In this document: one piece after another, positions 21,998-30,782 of the stretch
How the letters are laid out: every line of letters starts with the position of its first letter
How positions within the stretch are numbered: position 1 is the first letter of the stretch
From: Flavobacteriales bacterium
Lineage (GTDB): Bacteria; Bacteroidota; Bacteroidia; Flavobacteriales_D; CAJJDF01
Direction: 5' to 3'
DNA length: 34,603 bases
Assembly (NCBI GenBank): GCA_020630395.1
Contig: JAHDBM010000016.1
Coordinates: forward strand, 23,654-58,256
Notes under the pieces: generated by a model
Database searches by the model: none
What the model was told of the DNA's origin: nothing
The model's input: the letters and a program-made list of their open reading frames with translations, nothing else
Program-made: the position numbers and the translations under genes

Positions 21998-24820
21998 TTA
22001 CTGCTTAATTAATTTAATAGTAGTTTGCTTCCCGTTTTTTGTTGTTAGCATCATGATATAAAGGCCATCATTACCATTTATAGAAATAGGTAATATCTGT
22101 TCATTAGTTCTGTTTTTTTCAAAGACAATGCTGCCTTTTAAATCTAAAATCTTTATGTTGATTGGTTCTTGTAATTCATTAAAATCAAGGATAAAAACAT
22201 CATTACTTGGGTTAGGGTATACACGCACAATATTATCTAGTAAAGACTCATTTAAACCAACACATTGAATAATATCAATATCAACAGAATCTCTTGCGAT
22301 ACAACCTGTAGATGTTTGTCCAACTTCAACCCAATATGTATAATTACCCAAACCTAATATATTGGCATCTACTAAAATTGAGCTAGAAATATCTCCAGTA
22401 TTCCAAACATAATTATCGTAAGTTCCTGCTAGTAATATAATAGAGTCATTTTGACAAATTGAAATATCTGGGCCTAAGGTTAAAGCAGGCAATATTGAGG
22501 TGGTTATGATTGTATAGGTAGTTACACTATCACAGCCAGTATTGCTTGGTAAAGTGTCATTAAAAACAGTATCACTATAATACCATGTTCCGGCTATTAA
22601 TGTACTATCTCCATGACAAAAAGTTACAGAGTCGATATAAAAACTACTATAATTTACTGTTATTTCATATTGCAATATAGAGTCACAACCGTTAGCTGTA
22701 CCCAATGTATCGTAATAGGTGCCAGAGGTATTATAGGTGTTACCTGCAATTATTATACTGTCACAAACAGTATCGGTAATGGTGTCGATAAAAGAGTTAT
22801 AAACCGTTAAATTTAATGTAATCACTGAATCACAACCATTAGTATTTTGCAATGTGTCCCTGTAAGTTCCAGAAGTATATTCCGTATTACCAAAAACTAA
22901 AGCGCTATCACAAACAGTGTCAAAAATAATAGTATCAGTTGCATTATAAATAATAATCTCGTATACAATTATAGAATCACAACCTTTATTAGTTGTTAAT
23001 GTGTCGTAATAAGTTCCCGAATTTGTAAGGGTATTTCCGGCAATAATAATACTGTCACACAGAGTATCTGTAATAGTATCGATACTACTATTATGAATGG
23101 TTAATTCATACCTAGTTATAGAATCACATCCAGATGTTGTGAGGAGTGTATCATAATAATTACCCGAAATCATATATGTATTTCCATTTATAACAATGCT
23201 ATCACAAGCTGTATCGACAATCGTATCTAATGTACTTTGATTAACAATTAGCTCGTAAATAATGATAGAATCACAACTGTTTGTCGTTTGTATTGTATCT
23301 CTATAAGAACCAGATGAATATCTCATTATGCCAAAAATAATAGTGCTGTCACAAACTGTATCAAAAAGAGTGGTGTCATCAGCATAATGTACAGTTAAAT
23401 TAATAACATAAGCTGTATCAGATAAGGTATCGTAATAAGTTCCTGTAGTATACCAAGTATAAGTTCCTGATAAACTAACTAAACTATCACAAGTTGTATC
23501 GCTGATAGTACTATCATAAAAGCTACTTAAACTCCATAATTCAGATCCATTTGTTCCGTCATCTGCAGAAAAATAAATAGTAGCATTATAATTTACAAAA
23601 CTAATGATGTTAGAAGATGCTGATCCAGGATTAATGTCTTCTACCAATGAAGCAATTGTGCCATTGTATTTCCATAGTTCAGTTCCATTAATTCCATTAT
23701 CTGCTTCAAAATAAAGTTCGTTACTGTAAACAAAGAAGTTATCAATATTAGAAGATGCAGGACCTACATTTATATCTTGCACAAGGGATATAGTAGTTCC
23801 ATCAAAAACACATAATTCACTTCCAACTCCTGTTGAATTAGCAATGAAATAGATATTTCCCGCATATTCTATAGCATTATTTGGATTAGCACTTGCTGCA
23901 CCAATAAAGAAGTCTTGAACTAAAAAAGTGGATGTACCATCATATCCCCATAATTCATTACCACTACTACCATCATTAGCAACAAAATATAAACTACCAT
24001 TAAATTTGAAAAAGTTTTTTGGATAAGAATTTCCTGCCCCAGGATTAATATCGAATACTAATGTAATGGTGTCCCCATCATATTTATATAACTCAAAACC
24101 ACTGCTACCATCAGTTGCAGTAAAATAAATATTTCCTAAATATGAAATAGGTTCTTGAGGACCAGAACCAGAAAGCCCTACAAATAAATCTTGAACTAAT
24201 GATACAGATGTATCGTTATAAGTAAAAAACTCATTTCCGCTTGTATCATTTCTAGCATTAAAATATAGATTACTATCAATGGCTTTCATATAAAAAGGGT
24301 TTGAACCTGGAGCACCAGGTCTAATATCAAATAATGTTAAACTATCTCTATTATATTTCCATAATTCACCACCATCAATACCATTGTTTGCAGTAAAATA
24401 TAGCCCATCTTTATATACTACAAAAGGTTGTGTAGATGAAAAAGAAGAATTAAAACCGGTTCTAATATCTTCAATTAACGAAATAGAGTCACCATTAAAC
24501 ATCCAAAGTTCTTCTCCTACACTAGGTTCATTAGCTCTAAAGTACAAGTTACTATCATAAGTAATTAAATAATTAGGGTTAGAACTACTACTACCGGTTA
24601 CTAAATCTTGAACTAATGTTGAGGTATCGTTATTAAATTTCCATAATTCTTGTCCGGATAATCCATCATTTGCAACAAAATACAGGGAATCGTTATAAAC
24701 ATGAAAATTAAAAGGAAAAGAACCTGAAGAACCTGAGTTTATATCACTTACTAATTTTAAATGTTGACTATTAACTGATAAGCAACTAATAATGATAACA
24801 AGAGTAAAAAGCTTTTTCAT
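21998..24820 (-). CDS. Repeat-rich T9SS surface protein (ELWK repeats and CDS repeats)
   Basis: A 940-residue secreted protein. Signal peptide about 1-18 (MKKLFTLVIIISCLSVNS). Residues about 20-435 are nine repeats of roughly 45 residues with the theme LYFVANDG-x-x-G-x-ELWKYN followed by a VQDI-NPGSSSSNP-like linker, probably a beta-propeller or similar. Residues about 440-780 are seven repeats of about 49 residues with theme CDSIIIAGNTYxxSGTYYDTLxTxxGCDSI-x-x-YEL, each with two Cys that could form a disulfide. An Ig-like segment (LTLGPDISICQNDSIIL...WNTGDISSSI) and a type A T9SS sorting domain (RVYPNPSNDVFILDF...GLYIMMLTTKNGK) end the protein. Function probably adhesive or structural. A -7 box precedes the ATG. 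Confidence 0.9.
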   Translation of the reverse strand: MKKLFTLVIIISCLSVNSQHLKLVSDINSGSSGSFPFNFHVYNDSLYFVANDGLSGQELWKFNNDTSTLVQDLVTGSSSSNPNYLITYDSNLYFRANEPSVGEELWMFNGDSISLIEDIRTGFNSSFSSTQPFVVYKDGLYFTANNGIDGGELWKYNRDSLTLFDIRPGAPGSNPFYMKAIDSNLYFNARNDTSGNEFFTYNDTSVSLVQDLFVGLSGSGPQEPISYLGNIYFTATDGSSGFELYKYDGDTITLVFDINPGAGNSYPKNFFKFNGSLYFVANDGSSGNELWGYDGTSTFLVQDFFIGAASANPNNAIEYAGNIYFIANSTGVGSELCVFDGTTISLVQDINVGPASSNIDNFFVYSNELYFEADNGINGTELWKYNGTIASLVEDINPGSASSNIISFVNYNATIYFSADDGTNGSELWSLSSFYDSTISDTTCDSLVSLSGTYTWYTTGTYYDTLSDTAYVINLTVHYADDTTLFDTVCDSTIIFGIMRYSSGSYRDTIQTTNSCDSIIIYELIVNQSTLDTIVDTACDSIVINGNTYMISGNYYDTLLTTSGCDSITRYELTIHNSSIDTITDTLCDSIIIAGNTLTNSGTYYDTLTTNKGCDSIIVYEIIIYNATDTIIFDTVCDSALVFGNTEYTSGTYRDTLQNTNGCDSVITLNLTVYNSFIDTITDTVCDSIIIAGNTYNTSGTYYDTLGTANGCDSILQYEITVNYSSFYIDSVTFCHGDSTLIAGTWYYSDTVFNDTLPSNTGCDSVTTYTIITTSILPALTLGPDISICQNDSIILLAGTYDNYVWNTGDISSSILVDANILGLGNYTYWVEVGQTSTGCIARDSVDIDIIQCVGLNESLLDNIVRVYPNPSNDVFILDFNELQEPINIKILDLKGSIVFEKNRTNEQILPISINGNDGLYIMMLTTKNGKQTTIKLIKQ
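22500..23505 (-). repeat. Seven tandem 147-bp coding repeats
   Basis: Coding units of about 49 codons repeat seven times. They diverge at the DNA level but keep the pattern CDS...SGTYYDTL...GCDSI. The unit length is a multiple of three, so gain or loss of units keeps the frame. The first unit is shorter in its second half and lacks the GCDS motif; the seventh begins CHGDST. Confidence 0.85.
23530..24760 (-). repeat. Nine coding repeats of the ELWK type
   Basis: Units of about 45 codons with motif LYF-x-A-x-(D/N)G-x-x-G-x-ELWKYN occur nine times in the N-terminal half of the 940-residue protein. The fourth (NEFFTYN) and seventh (SELCVFD) are the most divergent. Confidence 0.85.
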
Positions 24821-24838
24821 TGACCTTATTGATTTTTA

Positions 24839-24846
24839 CAAAGGTA
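24839..24846 (-). promoter_or_regulatory. -7 promoter box before the 940-residue T9SS gene
   Basis: The minus strand reads TACCTTTG, a perfect TAnnTTTG, 18 bases before the ATG at 24820. It would leave a very short leader. Confidence 0.5.
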
Positions 24847-24917
24847 ATCAATTATTAATCCTCACGTTATTTTGATGTTGGCACTTAATAAATTGTATTA
24901 CTATAGTTTAGTTTTTT

Positions 24918-27900
24918 TTAAAAGAATGCTCTCATTTCAATAGTTCCAGAGTGTATAGTTTTTATGCCTTCTGGTTTTCTTCCATTATAGTTTAACGTTA
25001 AACTAAGGTTTTTAGCGATTTTTTTATTTAATAGAATTTCCCAAGTAAAATTATTTCCTTTTTTTAAACCATTAAGTATTTCATACTCAAGCGAAGAATT
25101 TTCAGATCCATTATATACAATGTTAAGATAATTTAAGCGAGTATTAAGGTTTACGTTATTAATGATGTTGTAGGTTGCTTCTGCACCAAGAGTATGAATG
25201 ACAGCAAAATCTAGTCCTAAGGTGTTTTTTTTCTCTTCGTAGGTGTAATTAAGACTAAAAAATTGATTTTGATCTTTTTGAAACGTACTATTGAAAAACG
25301 ACTTTAAATATGCTATACTGTAGTTTCTAGAAGATAAAAAATCAGAGATTAATGATTTGTTTCCTATTCGATTATCCCAGTTAAACAGAAGTTTTTTTAC
25401 TTTATATCTACTAGTTACTTCATGATAAATATTAGCTCTCGAATCAAATCCATTCGATAATAATGTTTTACCTCTTGTATCTTGAAAATTATAACTTATT
25501 CCATATTTATAACCTGTTCGGTTAAAGAAAACTGAAGCCAAAACTTGTTTGTTAATGGATAATAAATTTGTGTCGGATATACCATCAATAAAAGGATTTA
25601 AACTTTCTTCAAATTTTTCTTGAGTTGTTTTTCTATCCACTTTATAAGCTGTTAAGGTAGAAAACTTAGCTAAACCTTTTAAAAATTTACTTTTCGATTT
25701 TCGAAACAATTGCTTTGGGTTTATTCGAATAGATTGGCTAAACTTATTGGTATATGCGGTTATATAATTGTTACTCTGTGTAAATACCCGTATATAATCC
25801 GCTTGATCTTGATAAATGGCTATTTCAAATTCGTTTAGTTCTTTTACACCATTTTCATTATAATCAATCCAAGCATAGTTACCTTGTCCAGAGTTTACCT
25901 GTATGTAAATAAATTCTCTTTTTTGTTCTAAACCTGATCCTATTTCGTAATAGGTATTCCATTGTATTAATCTTTTAAAGATTGATGTAGAAAAATCAGT
26001 TTGACTAATAAACGTATTATCGGGAGCTTTGCCTAAAGTAGAGTCTATTATGGTTAATTTTCTGTAGGCAGTATTTCCCGTCAATTTTGTTTTTTTATTT
26101 TTACTAAGGATGGTGTAAGAAAGTCCTAAGTCATTAGAAAAAGCCGATCGACTTAAGGATTTGGAAGAGCTGTTTTTTTCTTCTCTAAACCTAGCATATA
26201 ATTTATAGTTTGCTTTTGAACTATCACCATTTGCAATATAAGCCATTCCATCATAAAATTGATAACTTCTTGGTATTAGACTATCTCCAATCTTAAATAA
26301 ATTTCGCTCAGTTTCATCTTCATAACCAATTTTAAACCTACCAATGTTTTGTTCAACTTTAGCTATATGGCGATAAAAAGAGGTTTGTTCATTAGATTGA
26401 GTAGATAAGTAACTCCCGTTATAATTAATAAGTGTTTTTTTTAGCTTGAAATTAGACACTACCTCATGTTTTATACCTTGGTAAAAAGTAGCGATATCTA
26501 ACAGGTTTATGGCATATTTGATTGAACCAATAGATGATTTAGACAAACCGAATTGTGAATTACCAACTAATTGAGGCGCATTAAATGTTTGTGACAATAT
26601 ATTCCAATTTCTAGAAAACTCAACTGGTCTGTATCGTTCAACAGGCTGAAAATCGATACTTATAAATTCGATATTGGTATTATTAGATAGTACCCATGGG
26701 TTTTTCTTTTGTTGCAACTGCTTTTTTGCTTTTAAGCCAAAACGAGTTCCTAAACCTATGTCATTTTGTTCATCAAGTTTAGAAAAAGTATTAATATCAT
26801 TATTCGACATGGCAACATCAGCAAGTAAGGTTAAGTTATCATTTATTTCCCATGTATTTTCAAAAGAGATGAGTTGTTTTGTTTTGGGTGCAATTAATAA
26901 TATAACAGGTTCATGATCTCCTCTTTTAATAATTTGACCGTTAATCGTATCAGGCTTAACCCACCTGTATACTCTACCAAATGCGCTAAAGCCATCTTGA
27001 ATATAATTTCCATTTCCTGCTCCAACAAAAGAAAACCTTAATCGAAATAAGTTTGAATCACTTTTTTGAGAAAATTCAAAAATGGAGTAACCAAGAGAAT
27101 CTTTTTTATTGTATAAGACTGTATTTTCTTCAAACCCAACACTGTCATCTCGATAAATAAAAGCTGCCTGTATATCATCTCCGGCATTAAATAATACTTG
27201 TTTTTCAGGATCATTTAGCTCTTGTTGTAAGGGTTGATTTTTATGATCTTGTTCAGAGTAAAAATTGAATGTGCTTTTCCATTTTTTGTTTGTAAATGTG
27301 GCTTGTACGTTTGCTAAAGAACGTACATAATTTTTATCACTGTATTGAAATTGAATTACAATTCGTTTGTTTTTAGTTATAAGTTGTTGTGGGGTAAAAA
27401 TTATTTCGGCTGTATTATAATCAATCGTATAATCTTGATCGGCTCCTCTTTTTAATAACCTTCCATCAATAAAAACTTGTTCAGTTCCTGATAGTACAAT
27501 AATAGTTTGTTCTCCTTCAGATCCAATTAATTTATATGGGCCTTGATTTCCTTCAATACCTTGAACAGTATTGGTTGCAAATTTACCCCTAGAAATAGCT
27601 AAATCTGTTTTTGTATATAACTGACTAGAATCATTAAAGTTAAACCCTTTTTCAAAAGAAATTCCTTTAGCTTTTTTTTGAAAACGCATAAAATAAGAGT
27701 CGTTTCTAGCTGTGATAAAGTCTCCGGCAATCAGTTTCCACTTATCTTCATTGTATAATTGAATAAACACTTGGTCAAAATCTTGCAATTGTTGTGTATT
27801 TCCATCAGGTTGTATGGGGATATTGTTATCGGTAATAGATGCCATAATGGAGATGTCATCAGCAATTTTTCCTGATAATTGAAGGTTAAAACTAGAATTT

Positions 27901-28373
27901 ACAGCTAAATTTTGATTATTACCTACGGTAAGCCCTCTTGAAATACTACCCGATTTATTTAATCCTCCAAGTCCAAGTACGTCAACAGAGGTTTCTTCTT
28001 TTTCATCTATTCTAAATGGGTTTTTATAGACATATCGTTCTTGAATAAGATTGGTGTCTTTTAATTGAGTTCTAAAACTTAAGTTGGCAGAAAAAGTTCG
28101 ATATTCAATTCGTAAATTTACGGGTAAATCTGATTTCCATAATAAGGAGGCTGACGAAAAATCTAGATCATATAGTTCGTTTTTTGCTGTGTCGTTACCT
28201 TTAAAAACAATAAAGCTTGAAGGGATTATACTTAATGAGTCTAATACGGTAATAGAATCAGTAATACGTATTTTTTTTATTTGGATATCTGGGTTAGATT
28301 GTCCATTAGCATAGTCACAAAAGACTAGAAGAAAAGTTAGTATTAATAATCGTTTTACTACAATCACTATCAA
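24918..28373 (-). CDS. Giant outer-membrane protein related to the SprA family
   Basis: A protein of about 1150 residues with a signal peptide (VKRLLILTFLLVFCDYANGQ). The segment GSISRGLTVGNNQNLAVNSSFNLQLSGKIADDISIMASITDNNIPIQPDGNTQQLQDFDQVFIQLYNEDKWKLIAGDF (about residues 160-240, shown in parts here as evidence) closely resembles a conserved block of the SprA translocon proteins: ITDNNIPIQPDGN, TQQLQDFDQVFIQL, LIAGDF. The following long run of alternating aromatic strands and the terminal IEMRAFF with final Phe suggest a large beta-barrel. It is much shorter than SprA (over 2000 residues), so it is a paralogue, not SprA. No ATG starts the frame: TTG at 28373 or GTG at 28367 are possible. 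The TTG is part of a TAGTTTTG promoter-like box, which favours GTG. Confidence 0.82.
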   Translation of the reverse strand: MIVIVVKRLLILTFLLVFCDYANGQSNPDIQIKKIRITDSITVLDSLSIIPSSFIVFKGNDTAKNELYDLDFSSASLLWKSDLPVNLRIEYRTFSANLSFRTQLKDTNLIQERYVYKNPFRIDEKEETSVDVLGLGGLNKSGSISRGLTVGNNQNLAVNSSFNLQLSGKIADDISIMASITDNNIPIQPDGNTQQLQDFDQVFIQLYNEDKWKLIAGDFITARNDSYFMRFQKKAKGISFEKGFNFNDSSQLYTKTDLAISRGKFATNTVQGIEGNQGPYKLIGSEGEQTIIVLSGTEQVFIDGRLLKRGADQDYTIDYNTAEIIFTPQQLITKNKRIVIQFQYSDKNYVRSLANVQATFTNKKWKSTFNFYSEQDHKNQPLQQELNDPEKQVLFNAGDDIQAAFIYRDDSVGFEENTVLYNKKDSLGYSIFEFSQKSDSNLFRLRFSFVGAGNGNYIQDGFSAFGRVYRWVKPDTINGQIIKRGDHEPVILLIAPKTKQLISFENTWEINDNLTLLADVAMSNNDINTFSKLDEQNDIGLGTRFGLKAKKQLQQKKNPWVLSNNTNIEFISIDFQPVERYRPVEFSRNWNILSQTFNAPQLVGNSQFGLSKSSIGSIKYAINLLDIATFYQGIKHEVVSNFKLKKTLINYNGSYLSTQSNEQTSFYRHIAKVEQNIGRFKIGYEDETERNLFKIGDSLIPRSYQFYDGMAYIANGDSSKANYKLYARFREEKNSSSKSLSRSAFSNDLGLSYTILSKNKKTKLTGNTAYRKLTIIDSTLGKAPDNTFISQTDFSTSIFKRLIQWNTYYEIGSGLEQKREFIYIQVNSGQGNYAWIDYNENGVKELNEFEIAIYQDQADYIRVFTQSNNYITAYTNKFSQSIRINPKQLFRKSKSKFLKGLAKFSTLTAYKVDRKTTQEKFEESLNPFIDGISDTNLLSINKQVLASVFFNRTGYKYGISYNFQDTRGKTLLSNGFDSRANIYHEVTSRYKVKKLLFNWDNRIGNKSLISDFLSSRNYSIAYLKSFFNSTFQKDQNQFFSLNYTYEEKKNTLGLDFAVIHTLGAEATYNIINNVNLNTRLNYLNIVYNGSENSSLEYEILNGLKKGNNFTWEILLNKKIAKNLSLTLNYNGRKPEGIKTIHSGTIEMRAFF

Positions 28374-28535
28374 AACTACGATTAAAGCAATAATTTGTTG
28401 TTTATGATACCGAATATTCTTGTAGATTGTAATTCTTATTAATACTAAAAATAATTTATAGGTACATGTAACATATCTTAAATAACATTTTGTCTATTAA
28501 GTTAAATTAAACTTATGTTTTGATATATAAGTTTT

Positions 28536-28543
28536 TACATTTG
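28536..28543 (+). promoter_or_regulatory. -7 promoter box before the lipoprotein at 28575
   Basis: TACATTTG matches TAnnTTTG, 31 bases before the ATG. A TTTTG lies 13 bases upstream (28518-28522), closer than the usual 17-23. Confidence 0.45.
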
Positions 28544-28574
28544 TTGAAGTACAAACATTATAAAATTAAAAACA

Positions 28575-29072
28575 ATGAAAAAAGTATTATTTGTAGTAGC
28601 GATTTTAACATCAACAGTTTTAACATCATGTGGTGGAGGAGCATATGCTGATAGTTCGGATGGAGTAAAGCAATTAGCAGCAGACCTTAATACTACTAAA
28701 GAGATGACTTTATTAAATAGTTTAAAGCCAACCGAAGCAGATTGTAAAGCAATTTTTAAAGATGAAGCAGATGCAAATGCTGCTTTAGAAATGATTAATG
28801 CTCAATATGAAGAATTAAGTAATATGGAAGAAAATCCTATTCATGCTAAAGATGGTCAAACAGAAATTTTAGTAAAGACAGGTAAAGTAGGAGGTGATTT
28901 ATCATCTGTTTCTGGTGGTTTTGAGCGTATTGCGGATAAACTAGTAGAAGGAACAACTATTTATGAAATTAAGTATGTTGAGCCAGGTAAAGAACTTGGA
29001 ATGAAATTTTCAGCATTTATATATGTAAATGGAGCATGGAAATTCTTTGGTAAGTTATACAGAGCATTTTAA
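28575..29072 (+). CDS. Lipoprotein of unknown function
   Basis: A 165-residue protein with a clear lipoprotein signal MKKVLFVVAILTSTVLTSC (Cys19), then GGGAYADSSDG. The mature domain (about 30-165) is alpha/beta: helices around VKQLAADLNTTKEMTLLNSLKPTEADCKAIFKDEADANAALEMI, followed by strands in TTIYEIKYVEPGKELGMKFSAFIYVNGAWKFFGKLYRAF. The C-terminal part resembles the NTF2-like or 'FIYVNGxWKFFGK' ending of many small secreted Bacteroidota proteins, but I cannot name a family with confidence. It is followed two bases later by a membrane-protein gene on the same transcript. Confidence 0.8.
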   Translation: MKKVLFVVAILTSTVLTSCGGGAYADSSDGVKQLAADLNTTKEMTLLNSLKPTEADCKAIFKDEADANAALEMINAQYEELSNMEENPIHAKDGQTEILVKTGKVGGDLSSVSGGFERIADKLVEGTTIYEIKYVEPGKELGMKFSAFIYVNGAWKFFGKLYRAF

Positions 29073-29074
29073 AT

Positions 29075-29554
29075 ATGAGATTTTTAAACATATCAGGGAT
29101 AGTATTATCTGTAGTTTTATTTATTACAACAATTATTTTATTAGAAGAAGTATCCAGAGCATTGTGGAGTGATTGGGATTATAATAGTTATTCAAGCTAC
29201 GGAACAAACTATGCTTACAGAGAAATGACTTTCATAGCTAATGTAACAGTGTTATTATTTACCTTATTTTTTACAACATTGTATATTGTTAATTTAATAA
29301 AAGTCAAAACAGTTACTACTAAAGTATTATCTATAATAGGATTATCTATCTCATTTATTTACCTATTAGCTAGTATTGGGTTATTGTTTGATGACGCTTT
29401 TGGAGATATAGGCGGTATATGGTGTTTTTACGCTATGCTAGGATTAGCACTTTCTATTGTGTTTCTAGTTCAAACAATAAAATTTCAAAATAAAGGGAGG
29501 ATAGTTAATCTTAACAAAGAAGAGGATTTATTAGATGAAATGTTAATGGATTAA
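29075..29554 (+). CDS. Four-helix membrane protein of unknown function
   Basis: A 159-residue protein with four predicted transmembrane helices: about 5-25 (ISGIVLSVVLFITTIILLEE), 52-75 (TFIANVTVLLFTLFFTTLYIVN), 83-103 (VLSIIGLSISFIYLLASIGLL) and 111-133 (GGIWCFYAMLGLALSIVFLV). The loop between helices 1 and 2 is rich in Tyr and Ser (DWDYNSYSSYGTNYAYRE). It ends in an acidic tail (NKEEDLLDEMLMD). No family recognised. It starts two bases after the lipoprotein stop and is followed by a terminator, so the pair is a two-gene unit. Confidence 0.8.
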   Translation: MRFLNISGIVLSVVLFITTIILLEEVSRALWSDWDYNSYSSYGTNYAYREMTFIANVTVLLFTLFFTTLYIVNLIKVKTVTTKVLSIIGLSISFIYLLASIGLLFDDAFGDIGGIWCFYAMLGLALSIVFLVQTIKFQNKGRIVNLNKEEDLLDEMLMD

Positions 29555-29578
29555 GATAATATATTAAATCTTACTAGT

Positions 29579-29606
29579 AAAAGACGGAGCATTTGTTCCG
29601 TCTTTT
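29579..29606 (+). terminator. Intrinsic terminator after the two-gene envelope unit
   Basis: AAAAGACGGA and TCCGTCTTTT pair over 10 bp with a small loop (the GC/GT inner bases may extend it), followed by CTTATTTTT. It lies 24 bases after the membrane-protein stop and only 14 before the GTG of phhA, so phhA must start transcription inside or just past it, or rely on readthrough. Confidence 0.7.
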
Positions 29607-29620
29607 CTTATTTTTACCAA

Positions 29621-30340
29621 GTGATACAAGAATACAATAATTATACTCAAGAAGATTTTGAAGTTTGGCGATTGCTTTTCGAAAGACAAGAACAAAACCT
29701 CCAAAATAAGGCTTGTAAGCGATACTTAGCTTGTATAAACGAAATGAGCGAAGTAATGCGAGCTAATGAAGTACCTAATTTCGAAAAAATAAACAAGGTA
29801 CTACTAGCTAAGAGTGGTTGGAGTATCCATGTAGTGCCTGGCTTAATACCAGTAGAAGGTTTTTTTCAGTTACTAGCAAAAAAGAAGTTTAGTGCTTCTA
29901 CTTGGTTACGTAAAAAGTCTCAATTAGATTATTTAGAAGAGCCAGATATGTTTCATGATGTATTTGGACATATCCCATTATTAATGGATAAGGAGTATAG
30001 TGCTTTTGCACAAAAACTAGGAGAAGTTGGAGTGAAATACATTGATAATCCAGAAATTGTGCTACAACTACAAAGATTATATTGGTTTACCATAGAGTTT
30101 GGTCTTAAAGCGGGAGAAACCCAAACAGATATATATGGTGCAGGTATTCTATCTAGTTATGGAGAATCGAAGGGCATTTACACTACAAACCCTGAAATAA
30201 AACCCTATAATTTTAGTTCTATTATTAATCAACCGTTTCGAACGGATCAAATTCAAACGCTTTACTTTGAGATTGAATCGTATGAGCAATTATACGATTC
30301 ATTAAATGAATTTGATAGAAACATGCAACAACAAGGTTAA
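29621..30340 (+). CDS. phhA: Phenylalanine 4-monooxygenase
   Basis: A 239-residue aromatic amino-acid hydroxylase. The iron ligands are visible: His112 and His117 in FHDVFGHIPLL, and Glu159 in YWFTIEFGL. GWSIHVVPGLIPVEGFFQLLA precedes them, and GAGILSSYGE follows, all typical of bacterial phenylalanine hydroxylase, which makes tyrosine from phenylalanine with tetrahydropterin and oxygen. It has only the catalytic domain (no ACT domain), normal for bacteria. The start is GTG at 29621; the next in-frame ATG is at residue 42 and too late. The stop is one base before the ATG of the Rieske-like lipoprotein gene. Confidence 0.95.
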   Translation: MIQEYNNYTQEDFEVWRLLFERQEQNLQNKACKRYLACINEMSEVMRANEVPNFEKINKVLLAKSGWSIHVVPGLIPVEGFFQLLAKKKFSASTWLRKKSQLDYLEEPDMFHDVFGHIPLLMDKEYSAFAQKLGEVGVKYIDNPEIVLQLQRLYWFTIEFGLKAGETQTDIYGAGILSSYGESKGIYTTNPEIKPYNFSSIINQPFRTDQIQTLYFEIESYEQLYDSLNEFDRNMQQQG

Positions 30341-30341
30341 C

Positions 30342-30767
30342 ATGAAAAATATTTTAATTGTTTTATTACTATCAATAACTGTTTTATTTTCTTGTAGAAA
30401 GAATAATAATCAAGACAATGCTCCTTATGTTCCAGTAGATACGTATGTAAACATTACATTACCCCAAAACCAAGGGTTATTAGTACCAGGAGGTTGGGCA
30501 TATGCTATAGGAGGTATTAAAGGGTTAATTGTGTATAGAAGAGGACCAGACGAATTTGTAGCATTTGATAGAAACTGTACCTATAATGAAGAAAACTCTT
30601 GTGGCACTGCTGAGGTAGATTCTAGCAATGTATTGATTAATTGTGACTGTGATGGCTCTGTTTATAATATTTATGATGGTAGCGTAAATCAAGGGCCTGC
30701 AACTTTACCACTTAGAACGTATAATGCTTCTTATGATGGGAATAATACCGTTCATATTTTTAATTAG
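30342..30767 (+). CDS. Rieske-like lipoprotein without histidine ligands
   Basis: A 141-residue protein from the ATG at 30342; an in-frame start 36 bases earlier would lie inside phhA and spoil the signal. The signal MKNILIVLLLSITVLFSC ends in lipobox Cys18. The mature part has Rieske-like layout: GLIVYRRGPDEFVAFDRNCTYNEENSC then NCDCDGSVYNIYDGSVNQGPATLPLRTY. In true Rieske proteins the two clusters are CxH and CxxH (CTH...CPCHGS...G.V..GPA..PL); here the His positions are Tyr81 and Asp104, and four Cys remain (79, 87, 101, 103). Either it no longer binds a 2Fe-2S cluster, or it uses Cys ligands or a disulfide. It directly follows phhA. Confidence 0.8.
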   Translation: MKNILIVLLLSITVLFSCRKNNNQDNAPYVPVDTYVNITLPQNQGLLVPGGWAYAIGGIKGLIVYRRGPDEFVAFDRNCTYNEENSCGTAEVDSSNVLINCDCDGSVYNIYDGSVNQGPATLPLRTYNASYDGNNTVHIFN

Positions 30768-30782
30768 ATATCAATTGTAATA

